Origin: Leptospira biflexa serovar Patoc strain 'Patoc 1 (Paris)'
Lineage (GTDB): Bacteria > Spirochaetota > Leptospiria > Leptospirales > Leptospiraceae
NCBI RefSeq assembly: GCF_000017685.1
Contig: NC_010602.1
Location: 1,505,501-1,569,500 of the forward strand
DNA: 64,000 nt
Direction of reading: 5' to 3'
Of the stretch, positions 52,861 through 62,018 are shown in pieces (the stretch's first letter is position 1; each line of letters starts with the position of its first letter). A program made the translations under genes and the position numbers. Under the pieces are notes generated by a model. The model did no database searches, was not told the origin of the DNA, and saw only the letters and a list, made by a program, of their open reading frames with translations.

Positions 52861-53468
52861 TATTTTTGTCTCCGTATGGATTTGTATGGGTCCATATAGG
52901 TGCTAATGCCCACTGTGGGAACACAAACTAGGATTCCCAAAAATAAAAATAACACCAAACAGGTGAATATGGATTTGATCTCTCCTAAAATCCCAAAGTC
53001 GGGAGGGGGAGGGAGGAATCCCAAATTGAGAAGTGTAGCCAGTAGGAAACTTGGTAAAAATAGGAAAAATAAGGACAAAGAATGGAGGAAGATACATCCC
53101 ATACGGTTCCCACCCACCGCCATCATCACTCCAATTTCCCCGAGCCCATGGAGGCAATGGAAGAAAAATAAGGTCATGAGTGCAAAGCTTGTGGCGTAAA
53201 AAAGAATCTGGGGAGACTTGTCAAAGGAAACGATACTAGTAAGAGACACTCCCGCATACAAGTGGAAGTGGATCCGAACGGCAAGTATGAGGAAAGTAAA
53301 AACAAGGGTTCCCACAAGGCCATAGGCCAAGGAATAAAGACGATCCCTGGTGAGAAGTCGTAGTGCAAATGAAATGTAGGTGAGCTGTATCACTTCCAGG
53401 ACAGAATTGACGTAAGACTCTTTTTTACCAACCAAAATAGGAAAATAGGAAGTATTAGAATTTGGCAT
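52860..53468 (-). CDS. short FtsX/MacB-like permease
   Basis: The product has 202 residues and four transmembrane helices: about 45-67, 86-110, 122-150 and 165-190. The hallmark [20 protein letters not shown] after the second helix matches the E-I-G-x-x-x-A-x-G loop of FtsX/MacB permeases, and the DPYKSIRR tail matches their D-P-x-x-x-L-R end. It is roughly half the usual size and has no periplasmic MCD domain. The start codon overlaps by 7 bp the TTG of the divergent TPR/Mrr-like gene. Confidence 0.8.
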   Translation of the reverse strand: MPNSNTSYFPILVGKKESYVNSVLEVIQLTYISFALRLLTRDRLYSLAYGLVGTLVFTFLILAVRIHFHLYAGVSLTSIVSFDKSPQILFYATSFALMTLFFFHCLHGLGEIGVMMAVGGNRMGCIFLHSLSLFFLFLPSFLLATLLNLGFLPPPPDFGILGEIKSIFTCLVLFLFLGILVCVPTVGISTYMDPYKSIRRQK

Positions 53469-55006
53469 TTTTTATCTTTGTTGGAGCCGCAGTGATTCTA
53501 CTTGGGTTTCTTTTGACCTTTGTCATCGGACAAAGGCGAGATGGTTATGCCAAAGCCCTAAGCCTTGCGACTTTAGGGAATTTTCTAGATGCGCGGGCCC
53601 TTGTGCGGGAAAAATTAGAAGAAGACCACCAAAATCCCTATGGTCATTACGTGATGGCAAAAATTTATGCCATGGAAAATGACCCACTCAATGAAGCCAA
53701 ACACCTCGAAATCATCAAAAAGAACAACCGGTACACCAAAGAAATTGATGCTGTGACCGTTTCCAACCGCATTGCCGAGATCTATTATAACAAAGATTTT
53801 TTTGAAGAAGCTTTTTTTCATTATTTGGACACCCTCCAAGTGGATCGTTCCAATCCAATCGCTTGTATTCGATTGGGTTTTATGGCTCTCGGACAAAAGG
53901 AATTCAAAATCGCAGACCATTTTTTTGCAAGGATCCCAGAAGAAAAAATCAATCTCACTTCCTATTACATTGGCAAAGGGGTGATTTCTGGGGTCACAGG
54001 TGGGGGGAAGGAAAGAGAGTATTTTGAAAAAGCATATAAAATCGAAAAAACGCCTGTCTCTGGATTTTTATATGCCTTGTCCTTATCACGTGAAAACAAA
54101 CATAAGGATGCAGTAAAAACTGCCATTGCCATCAGCGAACAAATTGAAGACGAGTTTGTCCGTTTTACTTTATTCCAATTCCTTATGACAGAAGCCATTC
54201 TCATGCAAAATTTTCCAGAAGCATTGAAGTATGGTAGGTTGTGTCTTGAGATGGCAAAACTCAATGCATGGCAGAGTGAAATCACAGAGTGTAGTATCCA
54301 TTTTGCGATGATCACCACCTATATGGGTCGTTATGAGGAAGGGGCAGAGTATTTAATTGAAGCGGAAGCAGAACGATTGGATGACCCTGATGTCATCGCC
54401 CTTGCCAATTTAAAATACAGATTGGAACGCGGAACGGGAACAGTTGAATCGTTAACACATGAATATGATTTGAGTCGTGAATTGAATTTACTTTCCGTCA
54501 ACTTATTCCCTAACTCCCGTTACTTTGAGCTGAGTGGGATGCGATCTTCCAAACCCTTCAATATCAAAGGGATGGTTGATGATAGTGGCAAAAAACTCAC
54601 ATCCAAACTAGATATGCTCGGTCTTGATAAATTTGAAAAATTCATTAGTCTTCCTGGTACTAATTTTAAAAACCAAGCGACAAGAATGGTAATGAAACTT
54701 GGGTATCGTGTGACAAAAGAAATCTCAAATCCTGAAGCTGATGGTGTCAATTTACTTGCTTCCTCTAAAGAAGATGTGAACAAACGCGCTTTATTTCGAG
54801 TCCGAAAATGGAAAGATGCCAAGGTGTCCGACGTTTTTTTACGGGAGATGACAAACCAAATGGAAGAATTGGGAGCTACCAAAGGATTTGTGATTGGGAA
54901 CTTTGACGTCACAGAAGCTGGAAAAAAAATCATCGCTGCGAGTAACGGAGCCTTGGAGATGTATTCGGGAGATATGTTCGAGGACCTTCTCAACAAAACT
55001 ATGTAA
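53462..55006 (+). CDS. membrane-anchored TPR protein with degenerate Mrr-type nuclease domain
   Basis: The product has 514 residues from TTG 53462 (AGGAAG upstream; a TAG just before leaves no earlier start). Residues 1-22 form a membrane anchor. Residues about 28-330 are TPR-like helices (SLATLGNFLDARALVREKLE, YVMAKIYAMENDPLNEAKHL, NPIACIRLGFMALGQKEFKI). Residues about 400-510 match an Mrr catalytic-type fold: VMKLGYRVTKEISNPEADGV with Asp427, then LFRVRKWKDAKVSDVFLREM and GATKGFVIGNFDVTEAGKKI, YSGDMFEDLL. The usual Q-x-K of Mrr enzymes reads R-x-R here (446-448), so it is probably inactive. Coupled to the lipoprotein downstream by TAATG. Confidence 0.75.
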   Translation: MAFFIFVGAAVILLGFLLTFVIGQRRDGYAKALSLATLGNFLDARALVREKLEEDHQNPYGHYVMAKIYAMENDPLNEAKHLEIIKKNNRYTKEIDAVTVSNRIAEIYYNKDFFEEAFFHYLDTLQVDRSNPIACIRLGFMALGQKEFKIADHFFARIPEEKINLTSYYIGKGVISGVTGGGKEREYFEKAYKIEKTPVSGFLYALSLSRENKHKDAVKTAIAISEQIEDEFVRFTLFQFLMTEAILMQNFPEALKYGRLCLEMAKLNAWQSEITECSIHFAMITTYMGRYEEGAEYLIEAEAERLDDPDVIALANLKYRLERGTGTVESLTHEYDLSRELNLLSVNLFPNSRYFELSGMRSSKPFNIKGMVDDSGKKLTSKLDMLGLDKFEKFISLPGTNFKNQATRMVMKLGYRVTKEISNPEADGVNLLASSKEDVNKRALFRVRKWKDAKVSDVFLREMTNQMEELGATKGFVIGNFDVTEAGKKIIAASNGALEMYSGDMFEDLLNKTM

Positions 55007-55653
55007 TGCGAAGATTTTCCCTATCAAATCAATTCAAATTCTCACAATTGAGAAAACTTAGTTTTTCATTTAAAATTGTTTCTCTCGCTCTTTTATGTTC
55101 GTTATGTATTTTTTGCCAAAATCCGAAACCAAATGATCCAAATGATTTCAGCCCCAAGTCTTATGAAACTAAAAACATGAGTTTCAAATGTCCCTTCCCG
55201 ATTGTGATGGGAACCACTTATGGAAACGGGATTTCTCATTTTGACAAAACCCTGATTCTGTTTGAAATCAAACAATTGTTACTTGATCTTTGTGAAGGTC
55301 ATTTTATCCACCTAGTTTCCTTTATCGACAAGGAAACAGGATTGTTTGTAGATGCCAAAGGGTATTGGACATTGGATGAGGTGAAGGTGGATTTAAAAGA
55401 TCCCGAGGGATACTTTGCTTTGTATTATTTCGACAAGGCAAAACTAGACCAAAAAAAAGGAAGTATCGGAAACCTTACGATCCGCGAAGTATTTACACAG
55501 GCGGGACCAGTATTCATCGATTTTTATATTGGATCCAAGGAAGAAGTCGAACTTAAATTCCGATTCCCTGATCAACCTAAACTAGAACGTTACCTTATCA
55601 ATCCGAGTTTCATCAAATTAAAAAACAGTTGGTATTTGCACCGAATGTTCTGA
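55006..55653 (+). CDS. lipoprotein, unknown, coupled to the TPR/Mrr-like gene
   Basis: A 215-residue product whose ATG overlaps the previous TAA by one base. Long N-terminal signal region with lipobox LCSLCIFC. The mature part is rich in Phe, Asp and Lys, with two Cys (FKCPFP, LDLCEGH) and phrases HLVSFIDKETGLFVDAKGYW and GYFALYYFDKAKLDQKKGSI. Not recognised. Tight coupling with the TPR/Mrr-like membrane protein suggests a shared envelope role. Stops 1 bp from ruvA on the opposite strand. Confidence 0.65.
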   Translation: MRRFSLSNQFKFSQLRKLSFSFKIVSLALLCSLCIFCQNPKPNDPNDFSPKSYETKNMSFKCPFPIVMGTTYGNGISHFDKTLILFEIKQLLLDLCEGHFIHLVSFIDKETGLFVDAKGYWTLDEVKVDLKDPEGYFALYYFDKAKLDQKKGSIGNLTIREVFTQAGPVFIDFYIGSKEEVELKFRFPDQPKLERYLINPSFIKLKNSWYLHRMF

Positions 55654-55654
55654 A

Positions 55655-56254
55655 TCATCTGGTCCCAGTAATCACTTGTTTTACGATGTCTGAGGCACTT
55701 AAACCTGGATTTAATTTTTTGGCATCTGCAACTTGTTTGGTGGCAGATTTTTCATCAAAACCCAATTGGATTAAAGCAAGAGTTGCAAGGTCTGTTTCCC
55801 GATCCACAAAACTGGATTCGGTTGTCCCTTCGTTTAAAAACATTTCGAATTTTTTTAGGTTCTGTTTGATTTCAAAAAGGATTTTTTCAGATGTTTTTCC
55901 TTTTACTTTGGGGATTTTTTCTAAGGTTTTTTTATCATCTGCTTTGGCGATTTGATACAAATCATCCGCTTGGAAAAAGGAAAGGATTTTGAGTGCCGTG
56001 AGTTCTCCAATCCCGTGGAGGGATTTGATGAGTTCGAAGGATTCCCGATCTTTTTTAGAACCAAAACCAAATAGTCTTTGCCCGCGATCAGTGATGGAGT
56101 GGAACGTATGGATATAAATTTCCGTATTGAGTTTGTCCTTACATTCCAAGTGGAGGGGAAAGGGAATCATCACTTCATACCCGACACCGGACACTTCCAC
56201 CACCAAACGATCAATTTCTAATTGGAGTAATTTACCGCGTAAACTTGCTATCAT
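55655..56254 (-). CDS. ruvA: Holliday junction branch migration protein RuvA
   Basis: The product has 199 residues from ATG 56254 (MIASLRGKLLQLEIDRLVVE); the in-frame ATG at 56275 is too early. OB-fold domain I with EVSGVGYEVMIPFPLHLECK, the FHSITDRGQRLFGFGSKKDR segment, HhH domain II with SLHGIGELTALKILSFFQ and IPKVKGKTSEKILFEIKQNL, and a C-terminal RuvB-binding domain LATLALIQLGFDEKSATKQV. RuvA tetramers hold the four-way junction for RuvB. RuvB and RuvC are not adjacent. Confidence 0.96.
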   Translation of the reverse strand: MIASLRGKLLQLEIDRLVVEVSGVGYEVMIPFPLHLECKDKLNTEIYIHTFHSITDRGQRLFGFGSKKDRESFELIKSLHGIGELTALKILSFFQADDLYQIAKADDKKTLEKIPKVKGKTSEKILFEIKQNLKKFEMFLNEGTTESSFVDRETDLATLALIQLGFDEKSATKQVADAKKLNPGLSASDIVKQVITGTR

Positions 56255-56387
56255 GGAACACTTCTTCCTTCCCATTGTAAGAATGGATCAAATATGACTA
56301 CTCTTCTTTTTTCATTGGATCAAATCACAATCCGATCGAACAAAAAGGTTGCTTGAAATTTTTTGAAAGATCGCTACAACCTTTGTT

Positions 56388-58262
56388 GTGAAACGAATCC
56401 GAAAATCGAAAAACCCAAGCCTAGCCCAGTATTTGACATTGGCGGATTTGTTTCAAAATTTGCCTCACTCAGTCTTACGAGAGATGATGGATCATACTGT
56501 CCGTGAATTTCTAAAAGGGGGGGAGATCCTTTTTTTAGAAAACTCCATCGGTAGTGATTTGTACATTTTGGCTGCCGGGAAACTTCGGTATGAAAAACGA
56601 GGGCCAAATGGTGCTTTACGTGATATTGGTGAATTCAAACGTCTCGATGTCATAGGTGAGCTCAGTTTGTTCACAGGAGAAAAACGATCTGCCACAGTGA
56701 AAGCGGTGCGTGATTCCGAACTGATCCGAGTGCCAAGAGAAGTAGCTCTTTCGATTTTACTCAAATACCCTGATAGTTTATTACAAATCACAAAAATCAT
56801 CGCCGAACGACTGGCTCATGCCAAAACAGAAACAAAAAGTTTTCTACCTCAAGCCAAAACATTTTCTTTGCTTTCTTCCTTACCCGAAAAAACAATTTTG
56901 GATGCCATTCATTACCTTGGGATTGTATTTTTGCGGTATGGATCTATTTACGTTGTCGACGAATCCATGTTTAACGAAAAGACTCGGGAATTGGAAAAAT
57001 TAGACGAGGTCGACCGAAAACCTTGGATCATCCGGTTTTTCACTCAAATCGAAGCTGAGTATGATTATATTTTTTATCTACTCAAGGATGAGGACAAGGT
57101 GAGTCCTTTTGCAGAACGAGCCCTACGCCAATCGGATAGTTTTGTCTACATTAAAGATGCAAACGAATCTCCAAGTTGTATCCAATTGGAAACTCTTATC
57201 GACAAACGCAAGTACAACGATCGTAACCATATACTTGTTCTCATCCAACCAAATAAGGATGAGGTAAAACCAGGAACCATCAAACATTTACAAAAACGAA
57301 AATTCCATCGGCATTTCCATGTCCATATGGAGCGAATGGACACTTGGGAACGACTTGGTAGAGGGTTACTTGGGAAATCCATTGGACTGGCGTTAGGTGG
57401 TGGAGGAGCAAAAGGTTTTGCCCATTTAGGGGTGCTCCGAGCACTCGAAGAAAATAACATCCCAATCGATATGGTTTCCGGTACCAGTGCAGGTTCGATT
57501 TTTGCTGCTCTCATTGCCATGGGTGAATCGAGTCTTAGCAGTAAAACAAAGGCGAAAGAATTTTGGGTAAACAAAGATCTTCTAAACGAATACACACTCC
57601 CAATCTTATCTCTCACCACTGGGAAAAAGTATACTGAAGCAATCCGACAATTTTTTGGTGAGATCCAAATTGAAGACCTTTGGATTCCTTATTTTCCTGT
57701 CGCAACCAATTTATCTCATTCTGAAATCCATGTGCAGGAAGTTGGGAGCTTATGGAAGGCCATTCGGGCGAGTACCTCCATTCCTGGGATTGTGCCACCG
57801 TTTATCGATGATGGGATTGTGTATGTTGATGGAGGAGTCCTTGACAATGTGCCTGGGATTAGTTTGAAAGAACGAGGTGTGGGAAAAGTGATTTCTGTCG
57901 ATGTGTTTGGTGATATATACCCAGACCAAGACCGCGAACTTTGTGAATACTTTGATAGTAAAAATCCTGGTGTGATGACAAATCCATTCTTTCAAATGAC
58001 AAACCTAATCAATTTCCAAGATTTGACAAAACCCAAATTCCCACCGATTGGTGATATCATCATCCGTTCAATCCTCGCCTCCAGTCGGGAACGAATCCGC
58101 CAAACGGAAACAATATCAGATTTGTTTTTACAAATCCCGACCAATAATTTTGGATTATTAGATTGGTTTGCTTATGAACGTTTGATTGAACTTGGTTACA
58201 TTTCTTCGGTTGGAAAAATCAAAATGAACCGCGAGAAATTTATAAATCCTTCTTTACAATAA
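56388..58262 (+). CDS. NTE-type patatin phospholipase with cyclic-nucleotide-binding domain
   Basis: The product has 624 residues from GTG 56388. Residues about 18-140 form a cNMP-binding domain (LKGGEILFLENSIGSDLYIL, GELSLFTGEKRSATVKAVRD). Then an NTE-like linker module with LVLIQPNKDEVKPGTIKHLQ and the conserved ERLGRGLLGKSIGLALGGGG. The patatin domain has the oxyanion GGGGAKG, nucleophile Ser367 in GTSAGS and Asp481 in DGG. Related to mammalian neuropathy target esterase, which hydrolyses lysophospholipids. Activity may be tuned by a nucleotide. No signal peptide; association with the inner membrane is likely. Confidence 0.92.
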   Translation: MKRIRKSKNPSLAQYLTLADLFQNLPHSVLREMMDHTVREFLKGGEILFLENSIGSDLYILAAGKLRYEKRGPNGALRDIGEFKRLDVIGELSLFTGEKRSATVKAVRDSELIRVPREVALSILLKYPDSLLQITKIIAERLAHAKTETKSFLPQAKTFSLLSSLPEKTILDAIHYLGIVFLRYGSIYVVDESMFNEKTRELEKLDEVDRKPWIIRFFTQIEAEYDYIFYLLKDEDKVSPFAERALRQSDSFVYIKDANESPSCIQLETLIDKRKYNDRNHILVLIQPNKDEVKPGTIKHLQKRKFHRHFHVHMERMDTWERLGRGLLGKSIGLALGGGGAKGFAHLGVLRALEENNIPIDMVSGTSAGSIFAALIAMGESSLSSKTKAKEFWVNKDLLNEYTLPILSLTTGKKYTEAIRQFFGEIQIEDLWIPYFPVATNLSHSEIHVQEVGSLWKAIRASTSIPGIVPPFIDDGIVYVDGGVLDNVPGISLKERGVGKVISVDVFGDIYPDQDRELCEYFDSKNPGVMTNPFFQMTNLINFQDLTKPKFPPIGDIIIRSILASSRERIRQTETISDLFLQIPTNNFGLLDWFAYERLIELGYISSVGKIKMNREKFINPSLQ

Positions 58263-58288
58263 GCTGGGCAAACAATACTTCTTGGGTC

Positions 58289-59551
58289 ATGTCCTTAGTT
58301 CCTTTCATCCGTTCCTTTATTAGAACTTATTTGTTTTTGGGATTCCTATTGCCTTCCGTTTTGTTTGCACAAAACCTCGACAGCTTACTTGAGTCAGGTT
58401 ATAACAAACAAGAAACTTTACTCATCAGGAGTGAGATCCGAAAAAAACTAGGAGACCGCACCAACCAAAAAGAAATCCAAAACATCATCCAATCCCTGCG
58501 AGTTTGGGCCGTCTTTGAGTCGATGCCAGCTACTGAGTTTGCATTGGAGGTAGAACGGTTTGTGATTTTGGCTGACCATGGCTATCAGTGGGAAGAAACG
58601 GAAGACCTGATTCCGTATTTTATTACCGCAAAACCAAACAAAACAGAAATTCCTTATCTTGGAAAATTCTATCGTGAGATGAAGTTAAGCCAAGTACCAG
58701 AAGATGAGATCTTACAGTTTTTCCAAATCGCAAAAAAAAGGCGATGGAGTGGGGATACAGTTTTTGTTGCAGGTAGATTCTATGTCCTACTTCGGAAATC
58801 AGAGCCTAATTCTAGTTTGATTTTCAACGTTTTGGAAAATAAATTACCTAAAAAAATAACTTCACTCAGTTCCGAAAAACAAAAGAAACTCTTTTCTGAA
58901 TTCAAAGCAGAATCAAAAGCAGATCCGAATGAATCCAATTGGAAATTGGTGGTGGAGGATATATTGGCTGTGTTATCTGGAAAAAATTCCTTGAATGATT
59001 TTAAGGTATCAGATCGTAGAACAGAGATCATCTGGAATGAAGAAGGGGAATGGATCACGAAAGAACGCCCTAGACTTGACCCTAGTCTTATTTTTATCGA
59101 GGAACAATCGAACCAAACGACTGTCACAACCACAAACGAAGGCCAAAAGGAATCCAAACGAAAATTGGTTGATCCCGTAGGAAGGCAGTGGGTCGGTACA
59201 CCTTACCTGTATGGAGGGTATTCCAAACGGGGGATTGATTGTTCTGGTCTCACCAAATCCATATTAACCGATCCAAAAATTGGTATGAAGGGAAAGGCCA
59301 TACCTCGTTCTGCAAAAGACCAGTCCCTCATCGGCAAATTTGTTCCAAGAGAAAAACAAACAATAGGCAATTTAGTTTTTTTCTCCGCCTCACCGAATGC
59401 CAAAAAAATCACTCATGTAGGACTTGTTTTGGATAATGGAAATTTCATTCATGCATCCACAAGCAGAGGGGTTGTGGTCCAATCTCTAGAGGAAAAATGG
59501 TGGAAGGAACGGTATGTGACAGGAAGAGATATCTTTACAGGTAACAATTGA
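58289..59551 (+). CDS. exported NlpC/P60 peptidoglycan endopeptidase
   Basis: The product has 420 residues. Signal peptide (LFLGFLLPSVLFA cleaved before QNLDS). Residues about 25-290 are helical and unrecognised. The C-terminal NlpC/P60 domain (about 300-417) has WVGTPYLYGGYSKRGIDCSG with the nucleophile Cys, KKITHVGLVLDNG with the base His, and IHASTSRGVV with the third residue. It should cleave gamma-D-Glu-meso-DAP or a similar wall peptide. It sits between two patatin genes with gaps of 26 and 1 bp. Confidence 0.9.
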   Translation: MSLVPFIRSFIRTYLFLGFLLPSVLFAQNLDSLLESGYNKQETLLIRSEIRKKLGDRTNQKEIQNIIQSLRVWAVFESMPATEFALEVERFVILADHGYQWEETEDLIPYFITAKPNKTEIPYLGKFYREMKLSQVPEDEILQFFQIAKKRRWSGDTVFVAGRFYVLLRKSEPNSSLIFNVLENKLPKKITSLSSEKQKKLFSEFKAESKADPNESNWKLVVEDILAVLSGKNSLNDFKVSDRRTEIIWNEEGEWITKERPRLDPSLIFIEEQSNQTTVTTTNEGQKESKRKLVDPVGRQWVGTPYLYGGYSKRGIDCSGLTKSILTDPKIGMKGKAIPRSAKDQSLIGKFVPREKQTIGNLVFFSASPNAKKITHVGLVLDNGNFIHASTSRGVVVQSLEEKWWKERYVTGRDIFTGNN

Positions 59552-59552
59552 T

Positions 59553-60452
59553 ATGGCAAAAAAGAAAGCATTGGTTCTCTCGGGTGGTGGGGCAAGAGGA
59601 GCCTACCAAGCAGGTGTTTTACGGTATTTAGAAGAAATCCATTGGAAACCCGACATCATTTGTGGGACTTCTGTTGGCGCCATCAATGCCTGTGCCATCG
59701 GTTCAGGAATGGATTCGAAGCAATTGTCGGAGTTATGGTTAAAACTCAACCAAAAACACATCATGCGGTATTCGATATGGAATATGATCAAAGGTTTTTT
59801 TCGTAAAAAATACTATCCACTCGTTGAAACCTATCCTTTGAAAAAATTCATCCATGAACATCTGGATTTTACCTCTTTAAACCAGTCGCAAATAAAAGTC
59901 ATCATCACTGCTGTGAATATCCTCACTTCAGAACTTCGGTTTTTTGAAAACCCAAGTTTACGGATCGAACATTTACTGGCCTCGTCTGCGATTCCCATGA
60001 TTTTCCCTTGGCAGGAGATCGACGGGGAACCGTATTGGGATGGTGGTGTGATGGCAAATACGCCCATCTTACCTGCATTAACTCATGAGGCATCAGACAT
60101 CGTTGTTGTTTTACTTTCGCCAGTGGGAAGTTCAACCATTATGGAAACTCCAGTGACAAAGGATGAAGCGTTGGAGCGACTCTTTGAATTGTATTTACTT
60201 GGATCCTACAAAAGTGTGGAACAAGGATTGGAATATCGAAAGTCGGTAATGGACGGTCTCACATCGATTGAGAATTTTTTTCTAAGTTTAAGAACTCAAT
60301 TCACAAAAGCAAAAATTTCTGTCATTGCTCCCAAACAAATGTTAGGCCTAGGAAGTATCTTAAATTTTAAAAAGGAACAAGCAGAAAAACTTTTGGCCCA
60401 GGGTTATGAAGATGCCAGGGATTTTTTCCAAAAAAAATCCCAAAAGAAGTAA
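59553..60452 (+). CDS. patatin-like phospholipase
   Basis: A 299-residue cytoplasmic-type patatin that begins 1 bp after the NlpC/P60 stop. LVLSGGGARGAYQAGVLRYL gives the oxyanion loop, Ser40 in CGTSVGAINAC is the nucleophile, and Asp163 in YWDGGVMANTPILPAL completes the dyad. The C-terminal helical tail ends in FKKEQAEKLLAQGYEDARDF. Probably an acyl-hydrolase on phospholipids or lysolipids. Together with the upstream NTE-like patatin it makes two patatins in one locus. Confidence 0.93.
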   Translation: MAKKKALVLSGGGARGAYQAGVLRYLEEIHWKPDIICGTSVGAINACAIGSGMDSKQLSELWLKLNQKHIMRYSIWNMIKGFFRKKYYPLVETYPLKKFIHEHLDFTSLNQSQIKVIITAVNILTSELRFFENPSLRIEHLLASSAIPMIFPWQEIDGEPYWDGGVMANTPILPALTHEASDIVVVLLSPVGSSTIMETPVTKDEALERLFELYLLGSYKSVEQGLEYRKSVMDGLTSIENFFLSLRTQFTKAKISVIAPKQMLGLGSILNFKKEQAEKLLAQGYEDARDFFQKKSQKK

Positions 60453-60455
60453 CCT

Positions 60456-62018
60456 TTAGTTCCTTGAGCTCACCATGATGTAAATGGAATGGGCACTGTA
60501 TTCAAATGATTGGGCAAGGGAATTGGGGTCGATCCTTGAATTCCCATACCCAAGTTCACGGATGTAGGTCACGGATACAGATGATTTGGATGTCACCCAA
60601 GAAAATCCTAAACTCAAACCCCGGTTCCTTGAATATTCATTCCTTGGGTTCGTTCCAGACCTAGCTACTTTGTAGATGACACTGGCATCCCCAGAGTTTG
60701 CAGTGACTTGGTTCCCAAAAGTATTTTGCAAATACAAATCCACTGCTGATTCGGTCCAAGAAACTGGTTTTGTATTGGGTTCGTTTGTGTAAATACCACC
60801 TAATATTGAAAAGGTGTCGGCTAAGTAATATTCCATCCCTGCTGCAAAATTGGTAGTCGCAAAACGAGTGAGCTCACGTACCTCTGTATCATTGATTGTG
60901 TAGGTGACTCTCCTGCCAAAATTGCTGATTTCATCTTGGTTACGTCTGACTTTATAACCTGAGGTATAAATCATATCAAAGGATGCAAGGAATCTGGATG
61001 TTGGAAAAAATGCCACACCAAATCGCATTTCCGATGTTTGCGGAATGGATGTTACGAGTTTCGGTTTTTGGGTGAGAACTCCTTGTTCAATGGAAGAGGC
61101 ACCGTCTCCTGTCCCTTCAATGAAGTCAATTGCGGATGATCCTGGTCTTCTTGTTGAATCCGCATACACTTCGTTGTACAGTCTGTCCCCACCGGTCACA
61201 AAAATACGCCGATAACTCATCCCTAGGGAAACTTTGGGATTTGGCTGGTACTGAACACCAAGGACCGGCATAATGCCTGTTGTGCGACGATTGTCAACAT
61301 AGGATCGCATCACATAACTCAAATCAGAAAATTGTTGGAACTGGGTTCTCGAAACTTCTTTGGTATCACTCATATAATAGAGTGTTGCGCCAACTGAGAG
61401 TTTATCGTTGAGTAAGTAAGCCAAACTTGGGCCAACAAGGAGTTGGTTGTACCGTTCTTTGGTATAATTTCTTGTGGAATTGATCGAAGGGGAGACAAGC
61501 GGGTAATTCACTTGGTCGACTCGGTTGTAGGAATAATTGTAAGTGTTGACGATGGAAAACGCAAACTTCCAACGATCAAAGTTTTTCAGAAGTCCAATAA
61601 AATTGGGATCAAATCCTTGGTGGGTTTGGTTGTATCGTTGGCCTGGTGTGTCAATATTGATGTAACTGCGTTTCACATCTTTGAAATTACTCGCAGAAAT
61701 GGAAATCCCATCATTATGCGTAAACCCAAGTCCAGCCGGGTTGTAATAAGCACCTGAAGGGTCATCGGCAATGGCCGTAAAGGCACCCGCAAGACCTGCG
61801 GCCCGTTCCCCATAAAACCCTTGTAAGTTGTGAAAGGGTTCGGAAGGGAATACAGGATTCGGAATCAAATATTGGAGGGAAACAAATGTAAGCGAAAAAA
61901 AAGAATGAAACCATATGTGTGGTTTCAGCGATATTTTGGACACGAGTGAATTGTTTTTAAACATAAGATTTCGCAAAGGTTTTTTGTTTTGATCGTCAAT
62001 AGAATCTGTTAGTTTCAT
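60456..62018 (-). CDS. OmpP1/FadL-family outer membrane protein
   Basis: The product has 520 residues from ATG 62018, directly after the upstream stop; ATG 61964 is an alternative, with a signal sequence starting FKNNSLVSKISL. After signal processing near VFPSEPF, the FadL hallmark occurs: GERAAGLAGAFTAIADDPSG followed by AYYNPAGLGF. Barrel strands follow (DKLSVGATLYYMSDTKEVSR, KVSLGMSYRRIFVTGGDRL, AGMEYYLADTFSILGGIYT) ending SAHSIYIMVSSRN. FadL-type proteins pass hydrophobic compounds across the outer membrane. It is paired with the preceding lipoprotein gene. Confidence 0.9.
   Translation of the reverse strand: MKLTDSIDDQNKKPLRNLMFKNNSLVSKISLKPHIWFHSFFSLTFVSLQYLIPNPVFPSEPFHNLQGFYGERAAGLAGAFTAIADDPSGAYYNPAGLGFTHNDGISISASNFKDVKRSYINIDTPGQRYNQTHQGFDPNFIGLLKNFDRWKFAFSIVNTYNYSYNRVDQVNYPLVSPSINSTRNYTKERYNQLLVGPSLAYLLNDKLSVGATLYYMSDTKEVSRTQFQQFSDLSYVMRSYVDNRRTTGIMPVLGVQYQPNPKVSLGMSYRRIFVTGGDRLYNEVYADSTRRPGSSAIDFIEGTGDGASSIEQGVLTQKPKLVTSIPQTSEMRFGVAFFPTSRFLASFDMIYTSGYKVRRNQDEISNFGRRVTYTINDTEVRELTRFATTNFAAGMEYYLADTFSILGGIYTNEPNTKPVSWTESAVDLYLQNTFGNQVTANSGDASVIYKVARSGTNPRNEYSRNRGLSLGFSWVTSKSSVSVTYIRELGYGNSRIDPNSLAQSFEYSAHSIYIMVSSRN

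Noticed and set aside
54520..54996. 158-codon minus-strand frame inside the TPR/Mrr-like gene
   Set aside because: Antisense shadow; the plus-strand frame has coherent domains.
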